DNA of 30,527 bases from an uncultured Pseudomonadota bacterium. Lineage in GTDB: Bacteria; Pseudomonadota; Gammaproteobacteria; Burkholderiales; SG8-41. The stretch is from assembly GCA_946885605.1 (NCBI GenBank), contig CAMPGR010000030.1, positions 1 to 30,527 of the forward strand, written 5' to 3'. Each line of letters begins with the position of its first letter. The stretch's first letter is position 1. This document shows positions 22,284 to 30,479 of the stretch, in pieces. A program made the translations under genes and the position numbers. Under the pieces are notes generated by a model, which saw only the letters and a program-made list of their open reading frames with translations, was not told the origin of the DNA and searched no databases.

Positions 22284-24428
22284 TTAGCGCTGGGTTAGCG
22301 TCTCCTTGAGAATTCGCGGCGTGATGAAGACGAGCAGCTCGCGGCGATCGTCCGTCTTCAGATTGTTCTTGAAGAGGAAGCCGACGTAGGGCAGGTCGCC
22401 CAAGACAGGGATCTTGTTGGTGGTAGAGCGCTCCTCCTGAGTGTAGATGCCGCCGATTACGACCGTGCCGCCATTCTCCACCAGGACCTCGGTAGTCACC
22501 TGCTTGGTGTCGATAGACGGCGCACTGCCGGTGCCCGTGGCGACAATCTGCCCCACACTGTCTTTGTTGATGCGCAGTGTCATGATGACGTTATCGTCAG
22601 GCGTGATCTGCGGCTTCACTTTGAGCGAGAGGGTTGCTTTCTTGAAGCTCACTGCAGTCGCCCCGCTCGATGTGGACTGCTGGTAGGGAATTTCCGTGCC
22701 CTGCTCGATTGTCGCCTCGTTCTTGTCGGCAGTGATGATGCGGGGACTGGAGATGATCTTCCCCTTGCCATCGGCCTGCAGTGCCGAAAGCTCCAGATTC
22801 AAGAAGCGGCTTAACGCGTTATTAAACAGAACGATTGAAAGCTGCCCGGCCTGCGCGCCACCGATATTCGGTGCGGGTAGGTTCACGCTGAGTGAGTCCG
22901 TCTGGAAGTTCGGCTGCGTTTCGATCTGGGTAGTGTTGAACCCGGTAGCCGCCAATCCACCGCCACCGGTGATTCGCACGCCGCTGTTCTGACCAGGAAT
23001 CGCTTGGCCGATTGCCGGAAGACGATCGTTGAAGCCAAGTCGCACACCCAGGTTGCGGCTGAAAGTGTCCGCTGCCTCCACGATGCGTGATTCGATCATC
23101 ACCTGCCGGACCGGTATGTCGATCTGGCGGATGAGCCGCCGGATCTCTTCCAGGCGCGTAGGCGTATCCTGGACAAACACGGTATTGGTCCGTGCGTCGA
23201 CCACGGCACTGCCGCGCTTGGACAGAATGCGCTGCGTGCCTGCGCTCAGGAACGCTTGGACGTCCTGGGCCTTCTGGTAATTCAACTGGAAGCTTTCGGT
23301 GTGCACGGGTTCCAGCTCCGCAATCTGCTGGCGGGCTTCGAGCGCGAGTTTCTCCCGCGTGGCCAGTTCGTCACGCGGCGCAATCCACACCACGTTCCCG
23401 GACTTGCGCTTGTCGAGACCCTTTGCCTGCAGAATTATGTCGAGCGCCTGGTCCCAGGGCACATCCTTGAGCCTCAGCGTCAGACTGCCGCTCACCGTGT
23501 CGCTCGTAATGATGTTGAGGCCCGTGAAGTCGGCGAGCACCTGCAGCACCGCGCGCACTTCGACGTTCTGGAAGTTGAGCGATATCTTCTCGCCCTGATA
23601 CCCGGGTCGGCTTCCCTGCACGAGTTTGTTCGGGTCTTCGACCAGCTGTTTCACCTCGATGATGAAGCGATTGTCGGTCTGATACGCCGAGTGCTCCCAG
23701 TTCCCGCGTGGCGTTATCACGAGCCGCGCGTTATTGCCGAGCGTCAACGCATCCACCGTCTGCACCGGCGTGCCGAAGTCCGTCACGTCGAGTCGGCGCT
23801 CGAGGTTTTTCGGCAGCGCCGCGTTGACGAAATCGACCACGACGGATTTGCCCTGCTGCCGGATGTCGATGCCGACGGTATTGTCGGACAGATCGACGAC
23901 GATCCGGCCTTCACCGCTCCCGCCGCGGCGGAAGTCGATGTCGCGCACGCTATGCTTGCGGTCGGCGGCGCTTGCCTGTGCGAACTGCTGCGTCAATGCC
24001 GTGCCGGTGCTCGCCGCCGCAGTGGTGTCCTGAAGCGTGATCAGGACCGATCTACCGTCCACGCGCGTGTCGTAGTTCATGCCGCGCGCGAGCTCGAGCA
24101 CCATCCGCGTGCGCCCGCTCGCCTGCACGACGTTGATGCGTCGCACCTCGCCGCCCGCTACGTCCTGTACATTGCGGCCGAGCGCATTCGTCGTGTTCGG
24201 AAAGTCGAACGCTATGCGCGGCGGGTTCACAATGGAAAAGCCGGCCGGTGGCGCCGATGGCGGTTCTTTCAGCGTAACCTTCAGTACCGTTTTTCCACCC
24301 TGCTGCGGCGATACCTCGATGGCTTCTATGGCGTTTTCCTGCGCGCGGCCCGGGGCGGACGCCACGACGAGCGCAAGCAGCGCGCTACACAGGACCGAGA
24401 ACCTGATTGCGGAGAGTTTCGTCTTCAT
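22284..24428 (-). CDS. pilQ: Type IV pilus secretin PilQ
   Basis: Outer-membrane secretin through which the type IV pilus leaves the cell. Length 714 is typical of betaproteobacteria. A signal peptide (1-29, ending GRA) is followed by two AMIN peptidoglycan-binding domains (about 32-130 and 160-260), an STN-type secretin N0 domain (about 290-350, with LNFQNVEVRAVLQVLADFTGLN-type sequence), a NolW/N1 domain (about 380-445), and the secretin channel domain (about 450-712). The channel contains the secretin signature VPVLGDLPY-like segment IPVLGDLPYVGFLF. GGAGG lies 7 bases before the ATG. Its ATG overlaps the pilP stop (ATGA). It is the last gene of pilMNOPQ and precedes a strong terminator. 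Confidence 0.96.
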   Translation of the reverse strand: MKTKLSAIRFSVLCSALLALVVASAPGRAQENAIEAIEVSPQQGGKTVLKVTLKEPPSAPPAGFSIVNPPRIAFDFPNTTNALGRNVQDVAGGEVRRINVVQASGRTRMVLELARGMNYDTRVDGRSVLITLQDTTAAASTGTALTQQFAQASAADRKHSVRDIDFRRGGSGEGRIVVDLSDNTVGIDIRQQGKSVVVDFVNAALPKNLERRLDVTDFGTPVQTVDALTLGNNARLVITPRGNWEHSAYQTDNRFIIEVKQLVEDPNKLVQGSRPGYQGEKISLNFQNVEVRAVLQVLADFTGLNIITSDTVSGSLTLRLKDVPWDQALDIILQAKGLDKRKSGNVVWIAPRDELATREKLALEARQQIAELEPVHTESFQLNYQKAQDVQAFLSAGTQRILSKRGSAVVDARTNTVFVQDTPTRLEEIRRLIRQIDIPVRQVMIESRIVEAADTFSRNLGVRLGFNDRLPAIGQAIPGQNSGVRITGGGGLAATGFNTTQIETQPNFQTDSLSVNLPAPNIGGAQAGQLSIVLFNNALSRFLNLELSALQADGKGKIISSPRIITADKNEATIEQGTEIPYQQSTSSGATAVSFKKATLSLKVKPQITPDDNVIMTLRINKDSVGQIVATGTGSAPSIDTKQVTTEVLVENGGTVVIGGIYTQEERSTTNKIPVLGDLPYVGFLFKNNLKTDDRRELLVFITPRILKETLTQR

Positions 24429-24955
24429 CTTTTTGCCTCCAATTCATCGAGCAGCTGCAGCGCCTGATCCTTTTCCTCCCAGCTGCCATTGCTGTCCTGT
24501 ACGATTTCCTTGAGCGCAATCGTGGTTTCGCTGATCGCGACGATGCGGCCGAAGTTCTGTCCCATGTAGTTGCCGGCTCTGACGCGGTACAGGTTGTTGT
24601 CCGGCGTCTTGACGAGCGCATGCATGACTTTCTGCTGTTGCAGGGTGCCGACCATCTTGAGGTTCTCGAGCGGGTAGGCCTCGAGCGGCTCCTTGCGCCG
24701 GTTGAAGTCCGGCTGAACGCCGCCCGCCCCGGCGACTGCTTTGGGCGGCGTGATCTTGCGCGGCTTGAACGGATCGAGAAGATCGTAGGCGTCGTAGCTG
24801 AACGCCTCGTATGGCTTGACCTCCGGTAAGGGAGGAATCCGTCCCGGAGGAAGCTTGTCGGAATCCTTTACGAACTTCTTTACCTCGTCGAGATGCCGCT
24901 CCCCGCAACCGGCAAGCGCGAGGCACCCGAGCAGTACGAGAATGTTGGCGCGCAT
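24425..24955 (-). CDS. pilP: Type IV pilus assembly lipoprotein PilP
   Basis: Inner-membrane lipoprotein of the pilus alignment complex, linking PilN/PilO to the PilQ secretin. The product is 176 residues from the ATG at 24955; a GTG one codon earlier (24958) is possible. The N-terminus is a lipoprotein signal with the lipobox LAGC and the acylated cysteine at 17. A proline-rich, flexible region follows (about 30-90), containing YDAYDLLDPFKPR, and then a small beta-rich C-terminal domain (about 95-165) with LENLKMVGTL and YRVRAGNYMGQNFGRI, the PilP signature. The ATG overlaps the pilO TGA (TGATG) and the stop overlaps the pilQ ATG. Confidence 0.94.
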   Translation of the reverse strand: MRANILVLLGCLALAGCGERHLDEVKKFVKDSDKLPPGRIPPLPEVKPYEAFSYDAYDLLDPFKPRKITPPKAVAGAGGVQPDFNRRKEPLEAYPLENLKMVGTLQQQKVMHALVKTPDNNLYRVRAGNYMGQNFGRIVAISETTIALKEIVQDSNGSWEEKDQALQLLDELEAKR

Positions 24956-25584
24956 CACCGTCTCGCCCCCGGTTTGGGCTTGGCCGCCCTTCTTTGTTGC
25001 GCTATCTCCTCTTCGTCGAGATAGCGGAAAGTCTTCGCCGTCGCGTCCATCACGAGCCCGTCCCTGCCCGTCGCGAGTGCGATGTCATTCAGCGTCACGA
25101 TACGCGAAAGCTTGCTGATGTCGCTCGCAAAAGCGCCGATATCGTGGTAGCTGCCCGTGACCTTGATCCCGATAGGCAGCTCGGCGTAGAAATCGCGCCG
25201 GGACTCCGAAGCGGCCGGCTTGAAAAGCTCGAACTGCAGGCCCCTTCCGAGCCCCGCCTGGTTGATGTCGATCAGGAGCGCATCCATTTCCGATTTGCCG
25301 GGAAGCTGCTTGAGCAGCGTGCCGAACTGCTGCTCGATATCGTCCAGGCGCTTTTTGTAGAGGGGGAGATCAATCGCGAGCTTCTTCTTCTCGAGGAAAG
25401 TCGCGCGTAGCTTTTCCTCCTTCTGTTCCTCGGACTTGATCTCCTCGATCTGGTGCTGCCAGTCGAACCAGTAGCTCGCGAACACGATCAACAACAGCGC
25501 GAGCACCAGCACCCCGAGCTTCGGCAACACCGGCCACGAGCCGATCTTCTTGGGATCCAGCCTTCTCAGTTCATCGAGCGTCAT
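24955..25584 (-). CDS. pilO: Type IV pilus inner-membrane protein PilO
   Basis: Bitopic inner-membrane protein that dimerises with PilN in the periplasm. Length 209 is normal. A short cytoplasmic head (1-19) contains the LDPKKIGSWP motif, then one transmembrane helix (about 20-40, ending SYWFDW), a charged coiled coil (about 43-98) with many E and K, and a ferredoxin-like globular domain (about 99-185). The segment LPGKSEMDALLIDINQAG is family-typical. The lysine/proline/arginine-rich C-terminal tail is disordered. GGAG lies 8 bases before the ATG. The start is 4 bases after the pilN stop, and the stop overlaps the pilP start. Confidence 0.94.
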   Translation of the reverse strand: MTLDELRRLDPKKIGSWPVLPKLGVLVLALLLIVFASYWFDWQHQIEEIKSEEQKEEKLRATFLEKKKLAIDLPLYKKRLDDIEQQFGTLLKQLPGKSEMDALLIDINQAGLGRGLQFELFKPAASESRRDFYAELPIGIKVTGSYHDIGAFASDISKLSRIVTLNDIALATGRDGLVMDATAKTFRYLDEEEIAQQRRAAKPKPGARR

Positions 25585-25588
25585 GGCG

Positions 25589-26185
25589 CTAGCTCCGCGC
25601 GGCGGCCGGCTTGGGCGCCGGCTTTCCGCCCGCGTCGGGTTTCGGGCGGCTGATATTGATGGTCAGCGTGAATTCGTTGGTTCTCGTCCCGCCCACCTGG
25701 GTCGCTTTCACTTCCACCAGCCCCGGGCCTTCGAGATAAGGCGAGGACTCGAGGTTGCGCATGAGGGTCGAAACGCGCGCCTGCGACTGCGTGTAGCCGC
25801 TGATCGTCACGCGCGTGCCGTTTTGCTTTACCGCCCTGAGATAAAGGCCCTCCGGAAGCTGCCGGACGAGTTGGTCGAGCAAGTGGACGACTTCAGAGCG
25901 GTTCGCCTGGAGCTCTTCGACGACCCGCTTGCGTTCCAGCAACGCAGCGGTCTGTTCCTTGAGCTTGTTGATTTCCGCGATCTGCTTGTCGAGTTTCGCG
26001 ATCTCGTCCTGCAGATACTTGTTGCGCGCCTGCTGGTCGCTCAGTTCGCCCGCCAGATAAATGTAGGAGACCACGAACCAGACCGCGATGCCGAGCGCCG
26101 CCACGACGCCCAGCATGATGAAGAAATGCTGTTGCTGGCGCTTGCGGCGACGCTCCCGGTGAGGAAGCAGGTTGATGCGAATCAT
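25589..26185 (-). CDS. pilN: Type IV pilus inner-membrane protein PilN
   Basis: Bitopic protein that binds PilM in the cytoplasm and PilO in the periplasm. The start at 26185 gives 198 residues and is chosen because it begins with the conserved MIRINLLPHRE, whose N-terminal RINLLP docks into PilM, and because GGAGG lies 8 bases upstream. An open frame extends 10 codons further but adds nothing. A basic stretch (about 9-18) precedes one transmembrane helix (21-45). A coiled coil follows (about 48-95), then a ferredoxin-like domain with GLYLRAVKQNGTRVTISGYTQS-type sequence. The tail is rich in proline and alanine. Its ATG overlaps the pilM stop (ATGA). Confidence 0.95.
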   Translation of the reverse strand: MIRINLLPHRERRRKRQQQHFFIMLGVVAALGIAVWFVVSYIYLAGELSDQQARNKYLQDEIAKLDKQIAEINKLKEQTAALLERKRVVEELQANRSEVVHLLDQLVRQLPEGLYLRAVKQNGTRVTISGYTQSQARVSTLMRNLESSPYLEGPGLVEVKATQVGGTRTNEFTLTINISRPKPDAGGKPAPKPAAARS

Positions 26186-27303
26186 GGGTCGAACCTCCGC
26201 ATCGCGAGGCCGCACGCCACCATGAGCAGCGGCGCATCCTGCGCGAGATTCCTGGGCTTAATGCGCGACGACAGTGCCATGTTCGCGAACGGGTTGGCCA
26301 CCACGGTATTGACCTGAGTGCGCCTCGTCACCGCGACGTCGACGCCCGGGATCGCGGCGCAACCTCCCGACAAGACAATATGGTTGACCTGGCTGTACTG
26401 CGTGGAAGTGAAGAAGAACTGGAGCGCGCGTGCAACTTCCAACGCCAGCATGTCGAGGAACGGTTGCAGTACTTCGGACTCATAGCTTTCGGGCAACCCG
26501 CCTGCGCGTTTCGCCGCTTCGGCTTCCTCGGGTGACATGCCGTAGCGGTTCTGGATTTCGAGCGTGAGCTGGTTACCGCCGAAGGGTTGCTCCCGCATGT
26601 AGATAGACTGACCGTTACGTAGAACATTGACGTTCATGACGCTCGCGCCGATGTCCACGATCGCGATATTCTGGTCCTTGCCCTTATCGGGGAACTGGCT
26701 CTCGATCAGGTTCAAGGCGGCCTGGCTCGCGAAAATATCGACGTCCATTACGACAGCCTTGAGCCCGGCGACCTCAGCGGCTGCGATGCGGTCCTCGATC
26801 TTCTCCTTGCGGGAGGCGGCAATGAGCACTTCCACGTCTTCAGGACTGTTCGGGGCCGCCCCCAGAACGTGAAAATCCAGATTGACTTCGTCCAGCGCAA
26901 ACGGGATGTATTGGTTGGCTTCCGTTTCGACCTGTAACTCGAGGTCCTCCTCGGGCTGGCCTGCGGGAACAAGGATTTTCTTGGTGATGACGGCAGCGCT
27001 CGGCAGCGCCATCGCGACACTCTTGATGCCGCTGCCCAGCCGCTTGTGGCAGCGCTTCAGCGCCTCGCTAACCGCATCGAGATTGTTGATGTTGCCGTCG
27101 ACTACGGACTCTTTCGGCAACGGTTCAACTGCGTAGCGCTCGACCCGGTAGACGCCCTTGCTCGCTTCGGCGATTTCCACCATCTTTATCGCCGATGAAC
27201 TGATGTCCGTGCCGATCAAAGGCGGGGTCTTGGGCTTGAACAGTCCCTCCAATGCCTCCAGGTTGATATTTAGTTTTCCCTTGAGCATAAATTTGTTGGG
27301 CAC
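26182..27303 (-). CDS. pilM: Type IV pilus actin-like ATPase PilM
   Basis: Cytoplasmic actin/FtsA-like protein that binds ATP and the PilN tail. It is the first gene of the pilus alignment operon. The product is 373 residues from a GTG at 27303, with AAGG 4 bases upstream; the ATG at 27288 (residue 6) is an alternative without an upstream site. The fold is visible as TPPLIGTDISSSAIKMVEI (first phosphate loop), ALPSAAVITKKI, VETEANQYIPF, AIVDIGASVMNVNV (second phosphate loop) and VLSGGCAAIPG (adenosine loop). The extra N-terminal 20 or so residues before TPPLIG are somewhat long for the family. It is coupled to pilN by overlapping stop and start codons. Confidence 0.95.
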   Translation of the reverse strand: MPNKFMLKGKLNINLEALEGLFKPKTPPLIGTDISSSAIKMVEIAEASKGVYRVERYAVEPLPKESVVDGNINNLDAVSEALKRCHKRLGSGIKSVAMALPSAAVITKKILVPAGQPEEDLELQVETEANQYIPFALDEVNLDFHVLGAAPNSPEDVEVLIAASRKEKIEDRIAAAEVAGLKAVVMDVDIFASQAALNLIESQFPDKGKDQNIAIVDIGASVMNVNVLRNGQSIYMREQPFGGNQLTLEIQNRYGMSPEEAEAAKRAGGLPESYESEVLQPFLDMLALEVARALQFFFTSTQYSQVNHIVLSGGCAAIPGVDVAVTRRTQVNTVVANPFANMALSSRIKPRNLAQDAPLLMVACGLAMRRFDP

Positions 27304-27325
27304 GAAGCCTTATAGTTTACTTTAA

Positions 27326-27354
27326 ATGCTAGCAACAACTATGCTAACTGTAAA
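27326..27354 (-). promoter_or_regulatory. Candidate sigma70-type promoter of pilMNOPQ
   Basis: On the minus strand TTTACA (27354-27349, 5 of 6) and TAGCAT (27331-27326, 4 of 6) are separated by exactly 17 bases. Transcription would begin about 17 bases before the GTG of pilM, leaving room for the AAGG site. A second possible -10, TATAAG, lies closer but would start on the coding sequence. Confidence 0.5.
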
Positions 27355-27391
27355 GCGTTTCGTTTTTGTTTTGTGCTCGCCGCCTTACCCC

Positions 27392-27397
27392 TATAAT
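27392..27397 (+). promoter_or_regulatory. Candidate -10 element (TATAAT) for ponA
   Basis: A perfect TATAAT on the plus strand, 123 bases before the ponA start. No convincing -35 is found; TTGTGC at a 15-base distance is the best. It implies a 5' leader of about 115 bases. Confidence 0.45.
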
Positions 27398-27520
27398 GGC
27401 GGCCTGCGTAATATAAACCACACTGCATGAATTTCGCGCGATTTGCAACGCTATATGTCGCACATGCGTAGCAAAAACGCCACGCCCTACTCGATGCCAC
27501 TTTTGCGCCCGGGATACTAA

Positions 27521-29842
27521 ATGTCGGTACGGTGGTGGGCTTTTCCACTATTGCTGGTGTTTTCTGCCCTTGTGGCGGGGTTGATTCTGGTCGCTTTTGC
27601 CGCGGTGGTCGTCTATCCGACCCTGCCGTCGCTGGAAACGCTCACGGATTATCGCCCGAAGATCCCATTGCGCGTTTACAGCAGTGAGGGGCAGCTGATC
27701 GGCGAGTTTGGCGAGGAGCGGCGAGCGGTGGTGACGATCAATGAAGTCCCGAAACAGATGGTTGGCGCCATCCTGGCCGCCGAAGACGAACGGTTCTATG
27801 AGCATGGGGGCGTCGATTATGTAGGCGTGGCGCGCGCAGCGCTTTCGAATTTCATGTCAGGGGGCGTGCGGCAGGGGGCAAGCACCATCACCATGCAGGT
27901 AGCGCGCAATTTCTTCCTGTCAAAGGAGAAGACGCTTACCCGCAAGTTCAACGAGATGCTGCTCGCGTTCAAGATCGAGCACAACCTCAGCAAAGACCAG
28001 ATCCTGGAGCTGTATCTCAATCAGATCTACCTCGGACAGCGCGCTTACGGGTTCGCGGCTGCCGCGCAGGCCTACTTTGGAAAGCCGCTCTCCAAGCTCA
28101 GCCTGGCGGAGCATGCCATGCTGGCGGGGCTGCCGAAAGCGCCCTCCCGCTTCAATCCAGTGGCGAATCCCAAGCGCGCCAAGCTGCGGCAGCAGTATGT
28201 GCTGCGCCGCATGCGCGAACTGGGCATGATCACCGAGGAGCAGTTCGCCCGCGCGGAGAATGAAACGATTTCGGTGAAACGGGACGTCGTCGAATCGACT
28301 CCGCCCGCCGAGTACTTTGCGGAGATGGTCCGGCAGGCCATGTACGACCGCTATCGCGACGAAGCATACACCCGCGGCTTCCGGGTCTACACGACGCTTT
28401 CGATACAGGACCAGGAGGCTGCGCATGCCGCAGTGCGTCGGGGTGTTCTGGACTACGATCGGCGCCATGGCTATCGCGGACCCGAAGGATTCGTCGATCT
28501 CCCCGCCAGGCCGAGCGAGGAAGCTCTGGAAGACGCGCTTCAGGATACCGCGGAGAGCGACGACATCTACCCCGCTGTCGTGCTCGAGGCGAGTGCCAAG
28601 CGTGTGAAGGCGTACCGCAAGGGCGGGGAAATCGCGGATATCAGCGATGAAGGCCTCAAATTTGCGAGCCGGATGCTGGGCGAAAAGGTCAATCCGAGCC
28701 AGCGCATCCGGCGCGGCGCGATCATCCGTGTGCAGCCGGACAAAAAGGGTCACTGGCACATCACGCAGATCCCGCTCGTCGAAGCCGGCATCGTCGCCAT
28801 GGATCCCCGCACAGGCGCGATACGGGCGCTCGTCGGCGGATTCGATTTCAACCGCAATCAGTACAATCACGTCACGCAGGCGCTGCGACAGCCGGGATCG
28901 AGCTTCAAGCCGTTCGTCTATTCTGCCGCCCTCGAGAAGGGATTCACGGCGGCCACGGTAATCAATGACGCTCCGCTCACCTTCACCGCCGCTCAGACCG
29001 GATCGGAGCCGTGGGAGCCGCGGAATTACGACGGCAAGTTCGATGGCCCCATGCGCCTGCGCACCGCGCTGGTGAAATCGAAGAATCTGGTATCGGTGCG
29101 CATTCTGCAGGCGATCGGTCCGCATTATGCGCAGGACTACATCACGCGTTTCGGCTTCGATCCCAGGCTGCATCCGCCCTATCTCACCATGGCGCTTGGC
29201 GCTGGAAGCGTCACGCCGCTGCAAATGGCGTCGGCATACTCGATCTTTGCCAACGGCGGTTACCGCGTGTACGCGTATTTCATCGAACGCGTCGTCGACG
29301 CGCGCGGCAACATGGTGATGGAAACGCTTCCCCAGCGGGCGGGCGAAACCGCGGAGCGCGTGATCGACGCCCGGAATGCCTTCATCATGACGAGCATCAT
29401 GCGCGATGTCGTCCGGATGGGGACCGGCGCGCGGGCGATGAAGCTCGGCCGAAACGATCTCGCCGGCAAGACGGGCACCACCAATGATTTCATCGATGCC
29501 TGGTTCTGCGGATATAACGCGAGTCTCGTGGCCGTGTCGTGGATCGGTTTTGACACCCCGCACACGCTCGGTCGCAACGAGACCGGCTCGAGCGCAGCGC
29601 TGCCAATCTGGATGACATACATGGGCGCAGCCCTGCAGGGCGTTCCGGAACAATTGCTGGTGCCTCCGCCGGGCGTAACCACCGCACGCGTCGATCCCGA
29701 AACGGGTTTTCGGGTAGCGGACGGCCAGGCCGGGATTTCCGATTTCTTCTATCAGGAATTCATGCCGCCCGAAGGCGCCATCGCGAGCGCGGTGCTAGGC
29801 GGCGATACGCCTGCCGAGGAAGTCAGGAATCAGCTGTTCTGA
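27521..29842 (+). CDS. ponA: Class A penicillin-binding protein 1A
   Basis: Bifunctional peptidoglycan synthase anchored in the inner membrane: it polymerises lipid II and cross-links the glycan strands. Length 773 is typical of PBP1A. A transmembrane anchor spans about 7-31. The GT51 glycosyltransferase domain (about 50-230) has EDERFYEH with catalytic E88, QGASTITMQ at 118-126, and ILELYLNQIYLG. An OB-like insert (about 315-420) precedes the transpeptidase domain, where the penicilloyl serine motif SSFK is at 460-463, SKN at 520-522 and KTG at 650-652. All catalytic motifs are intact. GGGA lies 6 bases before the ATG, which directly follows an upstream TAA. It is divergent from pilMNOPQ, a common betaproteobacterial arrangement. 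Confidence 0.96.
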   Translation: MSVRWWAFPLLLVFSALVAGLILVAFAAVVVYPTLPSLETLTDYRPKIPLRVYSSEGQLIGEFGEERRAVVTINEVPKQMVGAILAAEDERFYEHGGVDYVGVARAALSNFMSGGVRQGASTITMQVARNFFLSKEKTLTRKFNEMLLAFKIEHNLSKDQILELYLNQIYLGQRAYGFAAAAQAYFGKPLSKLSLAEHAMLAGLPKAPSRFNPVANPKRAKLRQQYVLRRMRELGMITEEQFARAENETISVKRDVVESTPPAEYFAEMVRQAMYDRYRDEAYTRGFRVYTTLSIQDQEAAHAAVRRGVLDYDRRHGYRGPEGFVDLPARPSEEALEDALQDTAESDDIYPAVVLEASAKRVKAYRKGGEIADISDEGLKFASRMLGEKVNPSQRIRRGAIIRVQPDKKGHWHITQIPLVEAGIVAMDPRTGAIRALVGGFDFNRNQYNHVTQALRQPGSSFKPFVYSAALEKGFTAATVINDAPLTFTAAQTGSEPWEPRNYDGKFDGPMRLRTALVKSKNLVSVRILQAIGPHYAQDYITRFGFDPRLHPPYLTMALGAGSVTPLQMASAYSIFANGGYRVYAYFIERVVDARGNMVMETLPQRAGETAERVIDARNAFIMTSIMRDVVRMGTGARAMKLGRNDLAGKTGTTNDFIDAWFCGYNASLVAVSWIGFDTPHTLGRNETGSSAALPIWMTYMGAALQGVPEQLLVPPPGVTTARVDPETGFRVADGQAGISDFFYQEFMPPEGAIASAVLGGDTPAEEVRNQLF

Positions 29843-29846
29843 GGAG
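29841..29846 (+). promoter_or_regulatory. Ribosome binding site of the downstream gene, overlapping the ponA stop
   Basis: GAGGAG overlaps the ponA TGA and stands 4 bases before the GTG at 29851. It fixes a GTG start and suggests reinitiation by ribosomes finishing ponA. Confidence 0.7.
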
Positions 29847-29850
29847 CGAC

Positions 29851-30453
29851 GTGGCAAGGGAACGCGCCCGCAACGACGTCCGCACCCGCATCGCCCACAT
29901 GGCAGCGCGGCTCATGGTGGAGGACGGCATCGAAGATTACGCCCAGGCAAAGCGCAAGGCCGCGCGTCAGGCCGGTGCACCGGATTCCCGCCAGTTGCCG
30001 ACCAACGAAGAAGTCGAGGGCGCGCTCCGGGAATATCAACAGCTCTACAGCCCGGATCAACACCGCACGCGTCTGCGGCGACTGCGGCAAGCCGCACTCG
30101 AGGTCATGCGCGAACTCAGCCAGTTCAATCCACACCTTACGGGCTCGGTTTTGAGCGGAAGCGCGGGGAAATACGCCGATATCGACATTCAGCTCTTCAC
30201 CGATAGCGTCAAAGCCGTCGAGCTCTACCTGATCGATCGCGGCATTGCCTACAAAACCACCCAGCACAGGCTTTATTCGGGCGACGAGCTCTGCGCGATA
30301 CCGGTTTTTATGCTGGAGAACCGTGACGTCCCGATCCAGATCGAAGTTCTCTCGCCACGCGATTTGCGGCGGCCGGTGCGCAGGAATCCGGGCGGCAAGG
30401 TCGTGGAGCGCGCCAAAACGCAAGCCGTGGAAGCGTTGCTCGCCGCCGATTGA
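29851..30453 (+). CDS. Uncharacterised protein with nucleotidyltransferase-fold motifs
   Basis: A 200-residue protein of unknown function, starting at GTG with a strong GAGGAG site that overlaps the ponA stop. The N-terminal half (about 1-90) is helical, charged and without known domain; the stretch IEDYAQAKRKAARQAG recalls, from memory, a segment of uncharacterised proteobacterial proteins. The C-terminal half has the nucleotidyltransferase pattern: GSAGKYADIDIQLF places G103-S104 and the carboxylates D110 and D112, and E165 in PIQIEVLSP could be the third metal ligand. The substrate is unknown. The tight coupling to ponA suggests co-expression, not necessarily a joint role. It is conserved-looking coding DNA with the same base composition as its neighbours. 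Confidence 0.8.
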   Translation: MARERARNDVRTRIAHMAARLMVEDGIEDYAQAKRKAARQAGAPDSRQLPTNEEVEGALREYQQLYSPDQHRTRLRRLRQAALEVMRELSQFNPHLTGSVLSGSAGKYADIDIQLFTDSVKAVELYLIDRGIAYKTTQHRLYSGDELCAIPVFMLENRDVPIQIEVLSPRDLRRPVRRNPGGKVVERAKTQAVEALLAAD

Positions 30454-30474
30454 TTCGCTAAAGCGAGAGCGAAT
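30453..30474. terminator. Hairpin between convergent genes
   Basis: ATTCGCT (30453-30459) and AGCGAAT (30468-30474) form a perfect 7-bp stem with an 8-base loop, between the stop of the nucleotidyltransferase-fold gene and the stop of a convergent gene. There is no T-run on either side, so it is at most a weak bidirectional terminator. Confidence 0.35.
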
Positions 30475-30479
30475 GCTAC

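Larger units (their letters stand above)
27304..27520. promoter_or_regulatory. Divergent pilM / ponA control region
   Basis: 217 bases, clearly AT-richer than the coding DNA around it, with genes leaving in both directions. It holds the pilM promoter candidate near its left end and the ponA -10 candidate in the middle. The 120 bases from that -10 to ponA hold no gene that I can support. Confidence 0.7.

Noticed and set aside
27920..29653. 577-residue open frame opposite ponA
   Set aside because: Same kind of antisense shadow; ponA carries all catalytic motifs.
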